A stretch of 64,000 nucleotides of DNA from Pteria penguin (taxonomy: Eukaryota; Mollusca; Bivalvia; Pterioida; Pteriidae), in assembly GCA_035048485.1 (NCBI GenBank), contig CM068590.1:14469798-14533797 (forward strand). Direction: 5' to 3'. A program made the translations under genes and the position numbers. Positions 23,941 through 61,549 of this stretch are shown here, piece by piece. Under the pieces are notes generated by a model, which saw only the letters and a program-made list of their open reading frames with translations, searched no databases and was not told where the DNA came from. Position 1 is the stretch's first letter. Every line of letters starts with the position of its first letter.

Positions 23941-26900
23941 CCCATATTTCAACCCCAGCCCCCTCCCCCACCACCACATACACTCCTTAAACTTACAAAT
24001 GCATGTATTATATAGAACATTACTCCGTCTCTGTCGCTTAGGGTAGTCGTAAAAACATAATTACGAATAAATAATTAGAAATCAAATAGACTATATTTAA
24101 CTAACTGTTTGATATTAGATCGAAAACCCAGATTCGAATGTCCATTGTGGTATGAGCGACAATTAGCTTAAATTAAACTGAAAAGTACAGCACAATATTA
24201 AAAGATAAAAGGAAAATAGCGCATACGCTGGCCATGAAGTTAGTTTAGTTTTAGTTGTCCTCGGGCACCTGTGGTACACCAGCAATATGCTTTCGGCAGA
24301 TCGTATTACAACAATCTCGAAGCATGAGCATTATGTATTCACTTTTTTAAGGGCAGATACACTACCAGAACAACACTTGATACATTGTGCAAAAAGTGGT
24401 GAGACTAAACTCGAAAGTCAAATACGGTAAAAAGAATGACGATTATTCGAAAGACCATAATCAGGCGACAGATGAATTCAAATTAAGTGCCAGACGAACT
24501 CTATACAGAGAAGCTCAAATTAAAAAAAAATTCCACATTGTTTTATTATTGTTCCCACACAGAACACTCGTTTGCAAATGCACTTATTCAACCGTTTAAA
24601 GATTTCTTATAAAAAATTGATTTGGGAAAGGAGAAAAATGTTTTAGATAACTTAAAAGGGATTGGAATAATGAATAGTATTACGTAACTCATCGCTTATG
24701 TGCTGAATTTTCTCGTAGACATAAAAGCAATAAACAACAATAAGATATCTTTCCTGAAAGAATCTCGTCATCTGCATGTGAACACACTATAACTTAGTCT
24801 CTTTGACCCCTTGCCATTAGTAAAGTCATATAAACCATGCGCTAATGGACCGTCTTTTTACAATATGACTCGGTAAATCATCCCACCCCAGATTTCCTCT
24901 GTTGTCTCTGTTAAATATCCCCAGAAAAATACCAATAAATGCGATGATATGGCCATATTTCAGATTCTATCGAAAGCAAATTATAGCCTTTTATGGTGAA
25001 TGTATTGCTTTTTGTCAGGAAGGTTAAGTCCAATCATAAATATTTTGATTTATGGTTGAACGAATCTGCAAGAAGGTCGACTACGTGAACTGAATACGAG
25101 GCTGACGACGACCTGTCTTGATGATGATTCAATCTATTTATAAAATCTGTGATTAAACAAAATAATCATAAGATGTGTCAATGTGCATTGAGATTCGTAT
25201 ATCATTAATGTTTTGTTTTTGTTTGTTTGGTTTCTTCTTTTTTTTTTTTTTTTTTTGTTTTTGTTTTTGGTTTTTGTATTTTTTGGGGGGGGGTGTTAAA
25301 TATCTCTATCTAGTATCAAATAAGATTAGAACTCATTGTTACGTTTTAGATTCTGTGATTTTGAACACACCCTCCCCTTCCCACGCTCAGCTAATTAAAA
25401 CAAAATGAACATGACACAACGGCTCATTTAGCTATTTGCTTCACTCCTCGAAAATTTCATATTGAATTTTTTCCACATTCCTCAAATGTTTGATTTGTTA
25501 CTCATCAACATCGGTATCGCAGCAATAAATCTCTAAATCTCCAAGCCTGTCCTTTATGCTCTCACTTTCTTGGGCCCTCTCGGACGACGTTCGAATCCAC
25601 AACCTTTCATCGAGGAACTGACTATGTGTGGAGTCTAATAAAAAGCGTACACATTCCCAACGATAATAATTCAGAACCTTTTCCTTATATTGAGTCGGAA
25701 ATTAAGCTATCATGATCTTGTAACTTAATCCAAACAGAGATGTATTTACAAGATATATACATCCCTGATTTAAATCAAAGTCCCTTATACTAGACTTGGG
25801 TCTAAACCTTTACCATTTGGAAAATTGAAAAGAAAAAAAAAATGCAGAAAATTTCCCCCCTGCCACACTCCGACAAGAATCTACTTAGTGCCACCTTGAC
25901 AGACACCGGGTTCGGCCCGTCACGGTTGATGTTTTATTGCACACTTTCAGTTCTCGTTGTACCAGCCCATGCGTCAATGTTTATTTACCAACAAATAACA
26001 ATTCGTCAAAATCGTGAACATGACAACAATTTGTGTTTTACTCGTTTTACGATTATCGCAAACATGCGTTTTATGGGAGACATTAAATCGGATACAAATG
26101 AAGCTGTCGCATTGAGAAGACGCATGCGCGGACGACGTCCAGCACACGTTCATTCTTAACTTTAATGAAATAAAATGATAAAAAAAATTAATTAGAATCT
26201 GTTGCGAAAAAGGTATTTTCGAGGAATGGGGGTGTCAAAATTTGTCAAGACAATCCCCCAACTTCAATTGAAAAAATGATACTTTTTTGTATGAAATGTC
26301 TGCAGTGTTACGGGAATGGATATGCATACCTATATACTGATGGCAGTTTGATTTAACCTTGATAAATCTTACTTTCTCTGTAAGTGTGATAGCATAGCTT
26401 ACAAAATTGTAAATATATACAAACTGAGTGAAATACCAGTATCAATAAATGTTTTATTTACACTTTGTGATTTTGTCGATCGCACCCGTTGGTACGGCTT
26501 AAAACATCTTTCTCGTCCAGAAATGCTTTAAGGTAGTTGTTTGTACTCTGGCGCATTAAACCAATATAACATATATTTCTAGATAAATAATATATTTATA
26601 ATATAAATCGTAATACGTTTTGTTTTACGAATTTTACTCCAGTTTAATATAATTTGCTAAAATGTATTATTTTCAATTTCAGAGTGTATAGTCATTGATA
26701 ATTATAATTTTTGAATTAATAGAATGTATAATTACATCCTGACTTCACTCTACCACATTTACTCTATATATGTACATGTGCCTGAATGCTTTAAATTTGT
26801 TCTATATTCCTAATATGATGTATCTATTAAACATCAATTATAATATATGTAACACTATAGTAAAATGATAAAGTATCAATATGGTTCCTTGTTTAGTTTT

Positions 26901-27941
26901 CAATTTTTACTGATAATTATGTCCAAGTCAATGAATTGATATAAATTGAACGAGATATTTAGTGCATTTGAATTGTTTCTTTTCTCATATCATCTCTAAG
27001 GCTACAACATAACTAATTTTACAGTGACTTTTTTAAAAGAAAAGATGTTTTTTCTAACAATAGTATCGTATTCAATTTATATAGAATTTTCGCATATATA
27101 TTAAAATCTGCTCTTTCCACATTTTCCCATAACTTGGATAGTTATCACGTCACGAATGTATTTTGATATTTGTACATTGACGATGCATCACCTCCTTTCA
27201 TTGGCTGGAGTAAGTTGAATTATGACAGTTCATTGGTTGAACTACATTTCGCTGTTCATGTCACCCATTTATCAAATGTCTAACCCCGCAATGGTAATGG
27301 ACGTTTTAACGAGAGCAATATGTGTTTACCTCTAAATCAAGTTATGTTTTCTAGTAAATCATGTGAAAATATCCTTGCTCGATTTGTTGCAAGACGTCAG
27401 GGTGCAGTTTTTGACCAGGTCAGAATCACAACGGAGCCAAATTTGTTATTTCTATCTCATTTAGCGAGTACGAGACACGCGTTCGTATAAAGAAATATCC
27501 GAGAAACTGTGTCCATTACAAATCACTTCGTCATGTTTACGCTTTCTGCACCCCTGATAAAATACATCGCTTCAAACTCTCGGATGATTCCTTCGATTGG
27601 TACTATATTCTATTGCGCAAGCAGATACCTGGCGCCATTGGAAGAAGTAATTAAATAATCATTTTTACAGATTACTAATTTGTTTTTCAATATCATACAA
27701 GAAGACGTGTTGGCGTTTCTTTTCTCTATTTCTTTTATTTTACGATACATCCTATTCGTTGATGGAAAACGATTTTCTTCCGGACAGAAAACCAACAGCT
27801 AACCTTTCATAAATTCCTTGCGTTTTGATAAATATGAATAGTAAAATTCGCCTTGTTGAAAAAGTCATGAATCATCTCATTCATTTGGAAATTTTTCGGG
27901 ATTTTTTAAAACAAATTTATTACAATTATTCGTTTTGGTCA

Positions 27942-27973
<32 letters not shown>

Positions 27974-28141
27974 GGCTGAGTTTATTCGATGTTTGGATAT
28001 TTAAGACAGCTAGCACATTTTCGATCGAGACAAAATCATTCAAAAACGTTACGCGATGACACCGAGGTATTGTTGCTTAACATCAGAACACTCCAAGTGA
28101 ACAAGAACGAATTTTCAACTCGTTAAGTCCATGGAAGACTT
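23941..28141. other. Intergenic, no gene seen
   Basis: A 4-kb stretch with few repeats and no recognisable exon. It contains a T/G-rich tract (25225-25296) and a very AT-rich section at 26550-27120. Two inverted CCAAT boxes (ATTGG near 27200 and 27232) lie 30 bases apart and could belong to a promoter of unknown target. The 105-codon frame at 25842-26159 is unrecognised. Confidence 0.4.
25225..25296 (+). repeat. T/G-rich low-complexity tract
   Basis: A T run followed by TTTGTTTTTGG repeats and a G run. Confidence 0.9.
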
Positions 28142-28285
28142 GGTTCAACGGCTGAGCGCTTGGCATGCATGATAGGCCGCCAAGGTTAGATTCCTAGATT
28201 GCGCCACGATGTTTAAGAGAATGGCTGCCTCCTACTTCCATGTCGCAATATAAATTTTGAGTAAAACATTCTTTGAGAGCGACGA
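28142..28285 (+). mobile_element. SINE, family B (worn copy)
   Basis: Shares GAGCGCTTGG, GCGCCACGATGTTTAAGAG and CCTACTTCCATGTCGC with the intact family B copy at 31116-31292. The tRNA-like head is decayed and the tail is missing. Confidence 0.75.
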
Positions 28286-28698
28286 AAACCCCTAAATAAT
28301 CCAACCATGATCGAGATATATCGGGTTCAGCAACAGCAGTATAATTGCAATCGGCCTCAGCCGATTGTATATTAAGATAGCAAATTCGCTTTGAGAGCTC
28401 ATGTGGAAACTCCATTAGCGTGGCATGTTGGGTAATAATTTAGTAAGTATTAAGAAACAATATTAGCACACAATTCTACTTTAAATATTGAGATTTCTAG
28501 AAATAAATCTTATAAAATGTTCACTATTTTTTCATTTTGAAAAAAGATTTGCTCACTACAGAAACCAACTTATTTCCGAATATTAACGATAACACCCGAA
28601 AACTTCCCTAAAAAGAAAAAAAGGCGCGGCTACTTTCCTAATAAGGAAAAAAATGAGGCGTGGCTTTAGAAATTTTAGCGGGAAAATTCACAATCGCG

Positions 28699-28742
28699 CA
28701 AAAAAAAAAAAACCAAAAAAAAAAAAAAAAAAAAAAAAAAAA

Positions 28743-28787
<45 letters not shown>
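28699..28787. repeat. Poly-A tract
   Basis: About 90 bases of nearly pure A with few C interruptions. The lysine-only frames are artefacts. Confidence 0.97.
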
Positions 28788-28789
<2 letters not shown>

Positions 28790-29164
28790 AAAAAAGAAAA
28801 TGGTTTCAAAAACAAGTAATTGCTATTTACACAATGACTGACTTTGTAACCAACATCTTGAACATTTAATGCTATTCCGATTGCAACCTAAGCTTTTTAA
28901 AAAGTTATGCTTATATACTTTTATAATAAGTGATCAGGATATAGTTGATATACCAATAAAGATGAAATGGACATCACGATATTGTTTTTCTTTGTGTACA
29001 GTCGAGACTAATTACAAGAATATAGATGTATTGAAGCCATAAAGTATTTTCAACTAATCACCTAACAAACTAACGAACCCCTTGTCAAATATTAATCAGA
29101 CAAACACAAGTTCGGTGTCTGTCACACACGACGTATCTTCGCCGTACATTAGCATTGAGAATGT

Positions 29165-29225
29165 CAATCAAATTCTCGCGAGAGCCGCCATATTGTCTGT
29201 CAAAAATAAATATGACGTCATACAT
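29165..29225. promoter_or_regulatory. Candidate CpG-type promoter: BANP, YY1 and CRE motifs
   Basis: Within 47 bases there is a perfect TCTCGCGAGA (29174-29183), then GCCGCCATATTG (29184-29195; a YY1 site read on the minus strand) and TGACGTCA (29213-29220). This combination is typical of TATA-less promoters. No adjacent gene is evident on either strand, so it may serve an unannotated non-coding transcript, an old promoter copy or an enhancer. Confidence 0.4.
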
Positions 29226-29829
29226 TCAATATTTGTCTCATTTTCCTAGTCTACACGAATACATTTAAATATATGATGGATTTCGTTTAAAATCATAAAA
29301 CTATTAACTCAAAAATGGTTGAGTCATGGACGAGGAGACTTGATTATGTGAATTTTCTCATTAAATTCAGTGTTTGTTCATCACCATGGCGACAAAGGGA
29401 CACCGACAAAGTTATAAATGTCAACTTCTTTAATGTTTTATTTTATTTCGTATAACAATCCCGTCTCTCGAAATGTTAAAAAACAAATATTAACGAATTT
29501 GTATTTAGAAGGAGATTCCCTGAAACAAAACATCCATATCGTAGGTTATAAAACAAATAGTCTATGCATGTGTGTTCCGTTTTCTTCTTTTAATTTCTTT
29601 TGTTTCCTGTATATAGAGAGGTTTCTGACCTATGACCTATTCTTAACGAAATAATTACATTTTGTTAATTGTGTAATACACGTTATTCATTAAATACAAT
29701 TGTCATTTTTGTTCCCTTTTTAGAAGTATTTTTACAAAGGTGAATTCCTTTTTTAAATCCTCATATCTGAAGCCAGAAGCGTAACCAGGGGTTCGGTAGG
29801 AAGTAATGAGGAACAAATTAGAACATATA

Positions 29830-31055
29830 TATATACTTTATAATTTTGTGCACCAGATGCGCATTTCGACAACTTATGTCTCTTCAGTGATGCTCCTGGG
29901 CGAATGATAGAAATTCTAATAATATATAAATATTTGAAGAGCAGAATTAAAACCAAATTTGCCGAAAGAATGAGTCAAATAATCAATCTAAAGACAGAGT
30001 TATGCATGAGGGAGATACTCCTTAGTTTTAGATTGATTTACAAAATTTTTAAGTATATATTTCACGTCAGTACAAAAGCACTGAAAACTAGATTTTGGGA
30101 ACTGCCAAGTCCACCAACAGTGACACCGGCCTTAGTAAAGTGCTAAGATACCGATCGGTAGTCGATAAAGATCATTCGTAATACATGACAAAAGAGAGAT
30201 AAAGGATATCACGGAACCCCGGAAAAACCAGAAGTGGGACCAGGGGCTAGTTGTTCAAAAATTTAACCACTGTTTAAGCCAACCAATGGTTAAAATTCAT
30301 CTTACTATATCTTTGAAATGAGAAGACTTTAAGTCATAGTTTGTGCACTGTATTGTAGCATATGAAACAAGCTTTGTAAAGTAATTTAGATTTTTATAAA
30401 GAAATTTTATATATTAAAGTAATTGGGTCTCAAACTTTAACCACTGGTTAGCTTAACCAGTAGTTAAAGTTTCGAACAACTGGCACCAGGTGTCATGGAG
30501 GAGTAAGCATTCCCTGCTGAGCGGATTCACCCGCTGTGATGCCAGAAGGTTATAAAGCAAAGTAGTATAATTCGTTATCACATGGTAATGGTATAACCTT
30601 AGTCACAATCGGTAAACGCCATGATAAGTAATATTGTGTGACAAAAGAGACATAAGTTGTCGAAATGAGCATATGGTGCACAAAATTAAAAGGTATAAAT
30701 GTTTTCTATTTATTATATCCACTAGGCCGGTGTCACTGCTGGTGGGCTGATCGTACCCGAGGGCATCATAAGTCTAGTTTTTCAGTGCTTTTGTACTGAC
30801 ATAAAATATATACTTCAAATTTTCAGTCATCAAATTAAGTAAATCACTCTAAAACTAAGGAGTATCTCCTTCATGCAATACTCTGTCTTTAGACTGATTC
30901 GTTGGTTCACTTTTCGGTCATTTTTGGTTTCAACACTGCTCTTCAAACATTTACATATTATGAGAATTCCAATCATTCGACCACGAGCATCATTGAAGAG
31001 ACATAAGTTGTCGAAATGCGCATGTGGTGCACAAAATTAAAAGCTATATATGTTA
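29830..31055. mobile_element. Composite inverted repeat, GCGCATTTCGACAA family
   Basis: The segment 29830-30137 and the segment about 30640-31055 are inverted copies of one element: GAGACATAAGTTGTCGAAATG, AAAGCACTGAAAACTAGA and GGAGATACTCC each occur in both orientations. The terminal string also occurs twice in direct orientation, near 30649 and 31001. A separate MITE (30240-30490) sits between the arms. Confidence 0.8.
30240..30490. mobile_element. MITE with TTAACCACTGGTTAAG-type inverted ends
   Basis: A 251-bp element whose ends are inverted copies: CCAGGGGCTAGTTGTTC on the left and the reverse complement of CCTGGTGCCAGTTGTTC on the right. Further in, each side has a palindromic TTAACCAnTGGTTAA-like block. 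The interior string GCATATGAAACAAGCTTTGT is shared with the copy at 53718-53946. Confidence 0.85.
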
Positions 31056-31115
31056 TATATCTATTATATTATCACAGTACCAACGGTTTTTAAAACAAGG
31101 ACTACAAACATATTA

Positions 31116-31292
31116 GGGGGCAGGCGTGGTGTAGTGGTTAAGCGCTTGGATTCCGGTGCCGACGATCCGGGTTCGTTTCCCGGTTTGCGCCACTATGTTT
31201 AAGAGTTTGGTAACCTCCTGCTTCCATGTCGCGATATAACTGAAATATTGTTGAAAGCGACGTAAAACACCAACCAACCAACCAACCAACAA
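31116..31292 (+). mobile_element. tRNA-headed SINE, family B, with 12-bp target duplication
   Basis: Head with A-box-like TGGTGTAGTGG and B-box-like GGTTCGTTTCC. The body contains TTGCGCCACTATGTTTAAGA and the tail repeats CCAA. It is flanked by an exact ACAAACATATTA duplication (31104-31115 and 31293-31304). Its body differs from family A. Confidence 0.95.
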
Positions 31293-31334
31293 ACAAACAT
31301 ATTAAAAAACCTGAATGAAACAAGCATCTACTGC

Positions 31335-31525
31335 ATGTGCAGATCCGGAGGGGTGGACCGAGGGTCTGGACCCACACTGAGTTTCAGTGCAAATTACATT
31401 TTTTTTTTTTGGTGTTAATTTTCGACGTATAAATTAATTTTACACACAAGAGCATGGGTGGACCACCTCTCGGAATATTCATTGGGGTGGACCCTCTCGA
31501 CAAAATTACTGGATCCGCACTTGCC
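31335..31525. mobile_element. Small element with GTGCRGATCC ends
   Basis: Begins GTGCAGATCCGG and ends with the reverse complement of GTGCGGATCCAG. The interior repeats GGTGGACC-type words. It is non-coding and related in style to the CAGTGGCGG MITE. Confidence 0.55.
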
Positions 31526-34500
31526 CTACTGGGTCAGCCATACCTGCCACGACTGCCCAAATGTTTTAGGTCTTTTTGTTATACAGAGTTAACTACCCTT
31601 GGGTAGGTATCCCTTTTTGTTAGAGAACTTGAGACGAATTACAAACTTTGAAGTCATGGGTTGATAAAGCATTTCCTTAAATATTCTAAAATAAGCGAAA
31701 AACTAGCAAATATAAACACGCCATACACACCTTAAGCCGAAAATCATTCCTTTCTGCAAATGTCTATGTTTAATGTGTATTTACGACATCCTGGGTAAAT
31801 TCTTGGAATTTATTTTTGGTAAGAAACCAAAATTTCTAGAGTAATAGCAGAGCGCTGGACCTCTAGCACTATTGTTATCGTTCAAAATAGTAAACTTAAG
31901 ATAAATACCAGTACTCAATAAATTTCGTTTTGTACTATCGAATATTTTTGTAATGTCGTTCCGTGTATATTCTGCTGTTGTCATTTTTGTGTGTGCCGGT
32001 CCTTGGTGATTTGTGTCATACAGCTTTGTCAGATGTCTTCTGTTTTCTCTTCTATGTGAGCATATATGCCATACTAAAAATCTTCAGGTTTTATATGTCT
32101 TAGACTAAAGCCCCAGACTATCTATGGCAGAGTCGTCTGATATTTACATTGAACAATATAGACATTGTCATGCCGAGTATGCCTCGATTTCACTTTCTCC
32201 ATTTTACGGATGAGTGACGCCACAACAAACTAACATTTTAGCAATTTTGATGTAAACACTTCAACGAGTAGTGCATATAAATGGCAAAGAGCTTTAAAGT
32301 GTTTTGAAACGTTTTGTAAAAATAATTTTTATCCATTGTTCGTCGTTTTCTTTTATTTGGTTATTGCAATTTATGGTTATAGCAAAATGTTCCACTCCAC
32401 GCCAATTTCGTGGAAAAAAGAGGGGGGGGGGGGGGCGCTCCTAAGTTCACAGGACGAATACGATCTTGTAACAAGAAGGACAACTCGTGCATATACATTG
32501 CAGTGTTCTTCCATGTTGACACTGACAGTTTTGTTCATAGTGGAAATAAATCTTGAATTTACCCATATATCAAAGGCAAATATTTTAATGGTAAGTGTAT
32601 GTCCAAGGAATTAATACGCACAAAACAAATCAGTAAAGGAACATTAAAGACAAATTAAACGTATAAAAGCCCTTCTTTGATCACCTATGCTGGAGCCGTA
32701 ATTGGAAGCAGCATAAGAAGACTAGCATAAGAAACCGGATACGTGACGGAAGCAATCTGACAAAGTGATCCGGGTTGACGAATGGATCATAAGGTATAAG
32801 ACTATCTTGATGTTATACATCGTGACAAAACGGGAGACAACCCTTTCACTACCTCCTACTGAACCAGCGAAATTGATGTGTAAGGGAAAGCGCTGATGAA
32901 GTCAATAATATGTTGTACAGAAATGGCTTCAACAATTGTTATAGCAGCTAATGAGGCCGTAGATGGCGCGTCGTCCGTGTATAATTACCTCCAAGTTATT
33001 GATAAGGGAGCCTCCTTACCGGATATTAATACGATACGTATAAAACGAAGCACAGAACGTGATCAAAAGCGATCGATACGTCATTTTTCAGTATTCGTCA
33101 AAATGATCTCTCTGTTGAGAAAGACTGAATGGCAAGATGAGGATTTCAGTGTTAACGAACGAAAGGACAAGTGGTTTTAAATTGAGATAAACACACGCAT
33201 TTTCTGATATCCATAACTCATCAGTAATGGTATTCAAAAGATTTCAGATGGCAATTCAACAAAAATTTAAACCCGTTCACAAAAGGGAAGATTTAAAAAT
33301 GACCATTATACAGAGTTGTTCTTTTCACTGGTGATCTTTATACAGAGGTTATTTTTTTTTACAAAGGTAACCTTATACAAAGGTCTCTTTTGTGATAATA
33401 TTAATGAAAAGAATATGGGAATTTAAGAGTAGATATTTATGCCTTTATGGGCTGTAACTTCTTAATATCGATGACCGTTAAATACAGGTGACCTTTAAGA
33501 CAGGTTTCACTGTACAAATGCAACTGGGGCTATATCACTGCAGAATCCATACAGACGTTGTGAAGTGAACACACACGGGACCCCGGATGGGACAAGTTGT
33601 CGTGTAGAAGCAAGCGTCTCGTGTATGTCAAGCCGCCATAAATACCCAAAGCAAAAAGACGACAGTGTGATATATAAAAACTGCAATGCACAGAGGAGAC
33701 GAATTATGACTAAAACTACATTATAAAAGTGTCAAAATTACACAACTCCAGAGTTACTCTAGCAATAATTGCCCACCATCAACGACATTAGAGTGAAGGT
33801 CAAATAAATTAAAGTACATGTACGTTTGGATATCAAATTCAACTTTTCTTTCAAACCTACAGTTACACGGTATATTTTATATCACCCCAGGCTTATGACG
33901 ATGTATCTCATATCACTCAAGGTTTACGTCGATATCTACATATCATTACTTGAGCAATATAGAAAATAAGTTTTATGTGGTTCCCCCCTCCTTTTTATGG
34001 TGGTGGTGGTGGTGGGTGTTGTTATTTGTATTTTGGTTTCTTTTACTCTCTATTTGAAGGGGAATGTTCATTGATTTACGGCACTTCATGATTACTGCAG
34101 TCATAAAGTGGTTTCACCGGCAACGTGAATTGCATCATAATTTTGCTCTATGCTATAGAGCAAACATAAACAGTAGGTTATCTTATTACGTGCAAACGGG
34201 TGCCGCAACACAGGCACTCGATCTATGATGCCTCATCCGAAGAAAAGGTAAGGAAGAAGAAGGTGATAGATCGGGTTCTCATATTTGAAGTTCACTGCGA
34301 CAACACTGGACCAAGTTGCTCCTAGAAATTATACGAAGCAAACATCATCATCATATAATTTATTCATTTGACCATCACGTAATAACCAAAAATGATTTTT
34401 ATAACAAACAAATCACAGATACGAATATACATAGTAAATATTATTCATCGGAATCGTCTATATGAAAGGTAAGACATGTGATATCAATAATTTACTCATA

Positions 34501-34727
34501 TATACAATCATATCCTTTTCTCTGTTTCAAAATATTACCATTAAAATGTAATACAAAATAATGATAAAAAATGCACATATTCATTTGAAGTTATAAATTA
34601 CCCCCCCCCCCCCTTCTTTTCTTAAAAAAAACATTACAAAATATGTTGACACGAAAGCAGGAAGATATCAGCAATTACGTAAATTGTCCAATTATCGAAC
34701 TCACATCGTCTGTACAGCACATTTAAA
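31526..34727. other. Intergenic, no gene seen
   Basis: Holds an AGAGTTAACTACCC motif near 31586, a G run at 32421-32434 and a GGT repeat near 34000. A 94-codon frame (32896-33180, plus) has fairly ordinary composition but no recognisable family and no splice context, so I do not call it. Confidence 0.4.
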
Positions 34728-34990
34728 CAAGCTGTGTTTGTGAAACACTAATGCCCCCGGCGGCATCAAAGTCCAAAAAGTTATTTCTAGTGTAAAGGTC
34801 ATTGTCAAGATCAAAAGGTCATCGATCTTGGTGTCATTTGAAAGGGCTTCATTAGTTGAGTACGCCTGTCAAATATAAAGTCTCTATCGCTTACGGTTCA
34901 AAGCTATTGCTATGGTTAAAGTTAACAACAGACAAACAAACAGACAGGACAAAAACAATATGCCCCCGATCTCTTGATCCGGGGCATAAA
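34728..34990 (+). repeat. Dispersed repeat, GTGTTTGTGAAACAC type (second copy)
   Basis: Same order of blocks as 20724-21036: GTGTTTGTGAAACACTAATG, AAATATAAAGTCTCTATC, a CAGACAAACAAACAGACAGG tract, and a terminal ATGCCCCCGATC...GATCCGGGGCATAAAA inverted pair. Confidence 0.8.
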
Positions 34991-35694
34991 AAGATCATTT
35001 TAAACAAATCAATAAATTTAAGAGGTAGAATAAACATAACACTTTCACATACAGCACAGTGTGGAATCTCTCGCAACATACGAAATTTGAGTATCTACTG
35101 ATTCATTGGTTAACCACATCCTGGGTTATGTTTCAAAGTCAGAACACTTCTGGGCAAAAAGGACTGTTCGTTTCGAGAAAATAAGACGTACCTGTGAAAC
35201 AAATTCACCTTCAGCACTAACAATTCACCCAAGTTGGATAAACCCCCTGAAAGCCATGAAGACAGGGATCATGTCATTGTTTCAGCAAAATGAGTACAAA
35301 ATTCGTGTGAAAAAACTCCCAGTAGCATCATCTTTCAAAATCGAACACACACGTTGTCACTCTGGAAGTATCATTAATTATTTAACGCCATTTTAGAAGT
35401 TTTACTGATGACATCACTATTGTACGATGACTAAACGTATAAGACTTCAATACTTTTTTGGTACAAATATAACAAGGAACCTTCCACAAAAGTCTTTGTA
35501 TAACACCCAGTTAAATACTGCAACACCCTTTGCCGTAAAATATAGTTTTTACACCTGTAAAACACAGTAAACCCTTTACGAAATGATATACTACATAAAG
35601 ATTCCTCTTAAATTGTTACTTGAAAGACATACGTAAAATGCTTGCACTTTTCTCTTTGCTGGGTTACCTTTTATATTATATAACTCTTAGTGCA

Positions 35695-35965
35695 AGATTT
35701 GCTTCTAAAAACACTGATGCCCCATGACAGCGGTCAATATTAAACCATTTGAAAAATAGGTCTTCAGCCAAGGTCAAGGCCACAAGACAAAATTTTCGTG
35801 ATGTAAAAAGTGTACACACGTTCTTACAAAGAAAATGTCTAATCTCTTGTTGTTCACAAGTTATGTCTAATGTTAAAACTTTCCACAGACAGTCTGACAG
35901 AAAAAACAGACGAGCAGACTGACCTAAAACGATGTGCCCTGAAATTCTATTCCAGGGTATAACAA
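35695..35965 (+). repeat. Worn copy of the GTGTTTGTGAAACAC repeat
   Basis: Retains AACACTGATGCCCCATGACA, the AAGGTCAAGG region, the CAGACAGTCTGACAG tract and an ATGTGCCCTG...CCAGGGTATAACA end. Confidence 0.6.
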
Positions 35966-36290
35966 AACAATAAACTACCCAACAGAGTACGGCTGGTTTG
36001 CAAAGCTATACTGAAGCAAAACAGGGAATCATATCAAAGTCATCTCACATGCGAAGTATCAAGTCTTTGGTCTTTCTTAGTTTTAAAATTTTGAGAAAAA
36101 ATCATCAATCATTCAATAGTGACCTAAGTTACGACTGAAATCAAAAATATACATCAAAGACTTCTCACTTGTAAAGTATCAAATTAGTCCTTTCAAGTTC
36201 TGAAAGAAAAATGTTACTAGGCAGACAGACAGGTAGACATCACTAATCTTTTAAACTGGAACTCCCTCGAAATCGGACAATTTATTTCAT

Positions 36291-36636
36291 AGTATTATGT
36301 ACGTTAAGAGGAATGTTTTTACAGAGGCCAGATATGTGTTACATGTTTACTAACATGTAAATGGAGTAACCATGTGAAGTCAACTATTCTACACTATCAT
36401 TTAAAAATATTCCAAACTGTGTAAAATAGCAACACCGTCAGCCATTCCCATAACTTTTGTAAGTTTTTACCAAACATTCACAATTCATGCAGATTTCATT
36501 TTCATTTCAACTCCATTTTCCCGGCTTCAACAACCTCTCATCATGGAAAGCATGTGGCTACTGTCTTGTGTATCAGGTGTATCATATAATGACGTCATGT
36601 AAATTAATGACGTCATCATGTCAGATACTTGAGAAG
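36291..36636 (-). promoter_or_regulatory. Candidate BCAS3 3' UTR and poly-A signal
   Basis: The nearest canonical AATAAA downstream of the BCAS3 stop codon is at 36291-36296 on the minus strand, implying a 3' UTR of about 350 bases. The true cleavage site could be further on. Confidence 0.4.
36587..36616. promoter_or_regulatory. Tandem 18-bp duplication with two perfect CREs
   Basis: TAATGACGTCAT occurs twice, 18 bases apart, giving two palindromic TGACGTCA sites (36590-36597 and 36608-36615). They lie just past the BCAS3 stop codon. They could act as CREB/ATF sites in DNA or be incidental. Confidence 0.6.
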
Positions 36637-61293
<24,657 letters not shown>

Positions 61294-61549
61294 CTGCAAA
61301 TAAATCCAAAATGCTGAGATTAAAGAACATAGTATATTATACAAAGTGATCCAACTGAGGAAATCAATTAATTCTATTAGATGGTTGCAAGATCAAATTT
61401 ACATGGAGTTTCCCTTTTCAAAAACATCTATTCATGAAACATTTATTGAGGGGACCAAATTTGATTTCATAGTATCTAGAATTTGTATTATAAGAGTTCA
61501 TAAGAAGCAGATCACACATTCTTCCTTTTATGATTGAAGAGTACAATGT

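Noticed and set aside
25842..26159. 105-codon plus-strand frame
   Set aside because: The start follows an A run, the Arg/His-rich end looks random, and no family was recognised.
28653..28869. Poly-lysine frames
   Set aside because: Translation of a poly-A tract.
32896..33180. 94-codon plus-strand frame with ordinary composition
   Set aside because: It was the most gene-like intergenic frame, but no family match, no splice signals and no promoter were seen. A protein search would decide.
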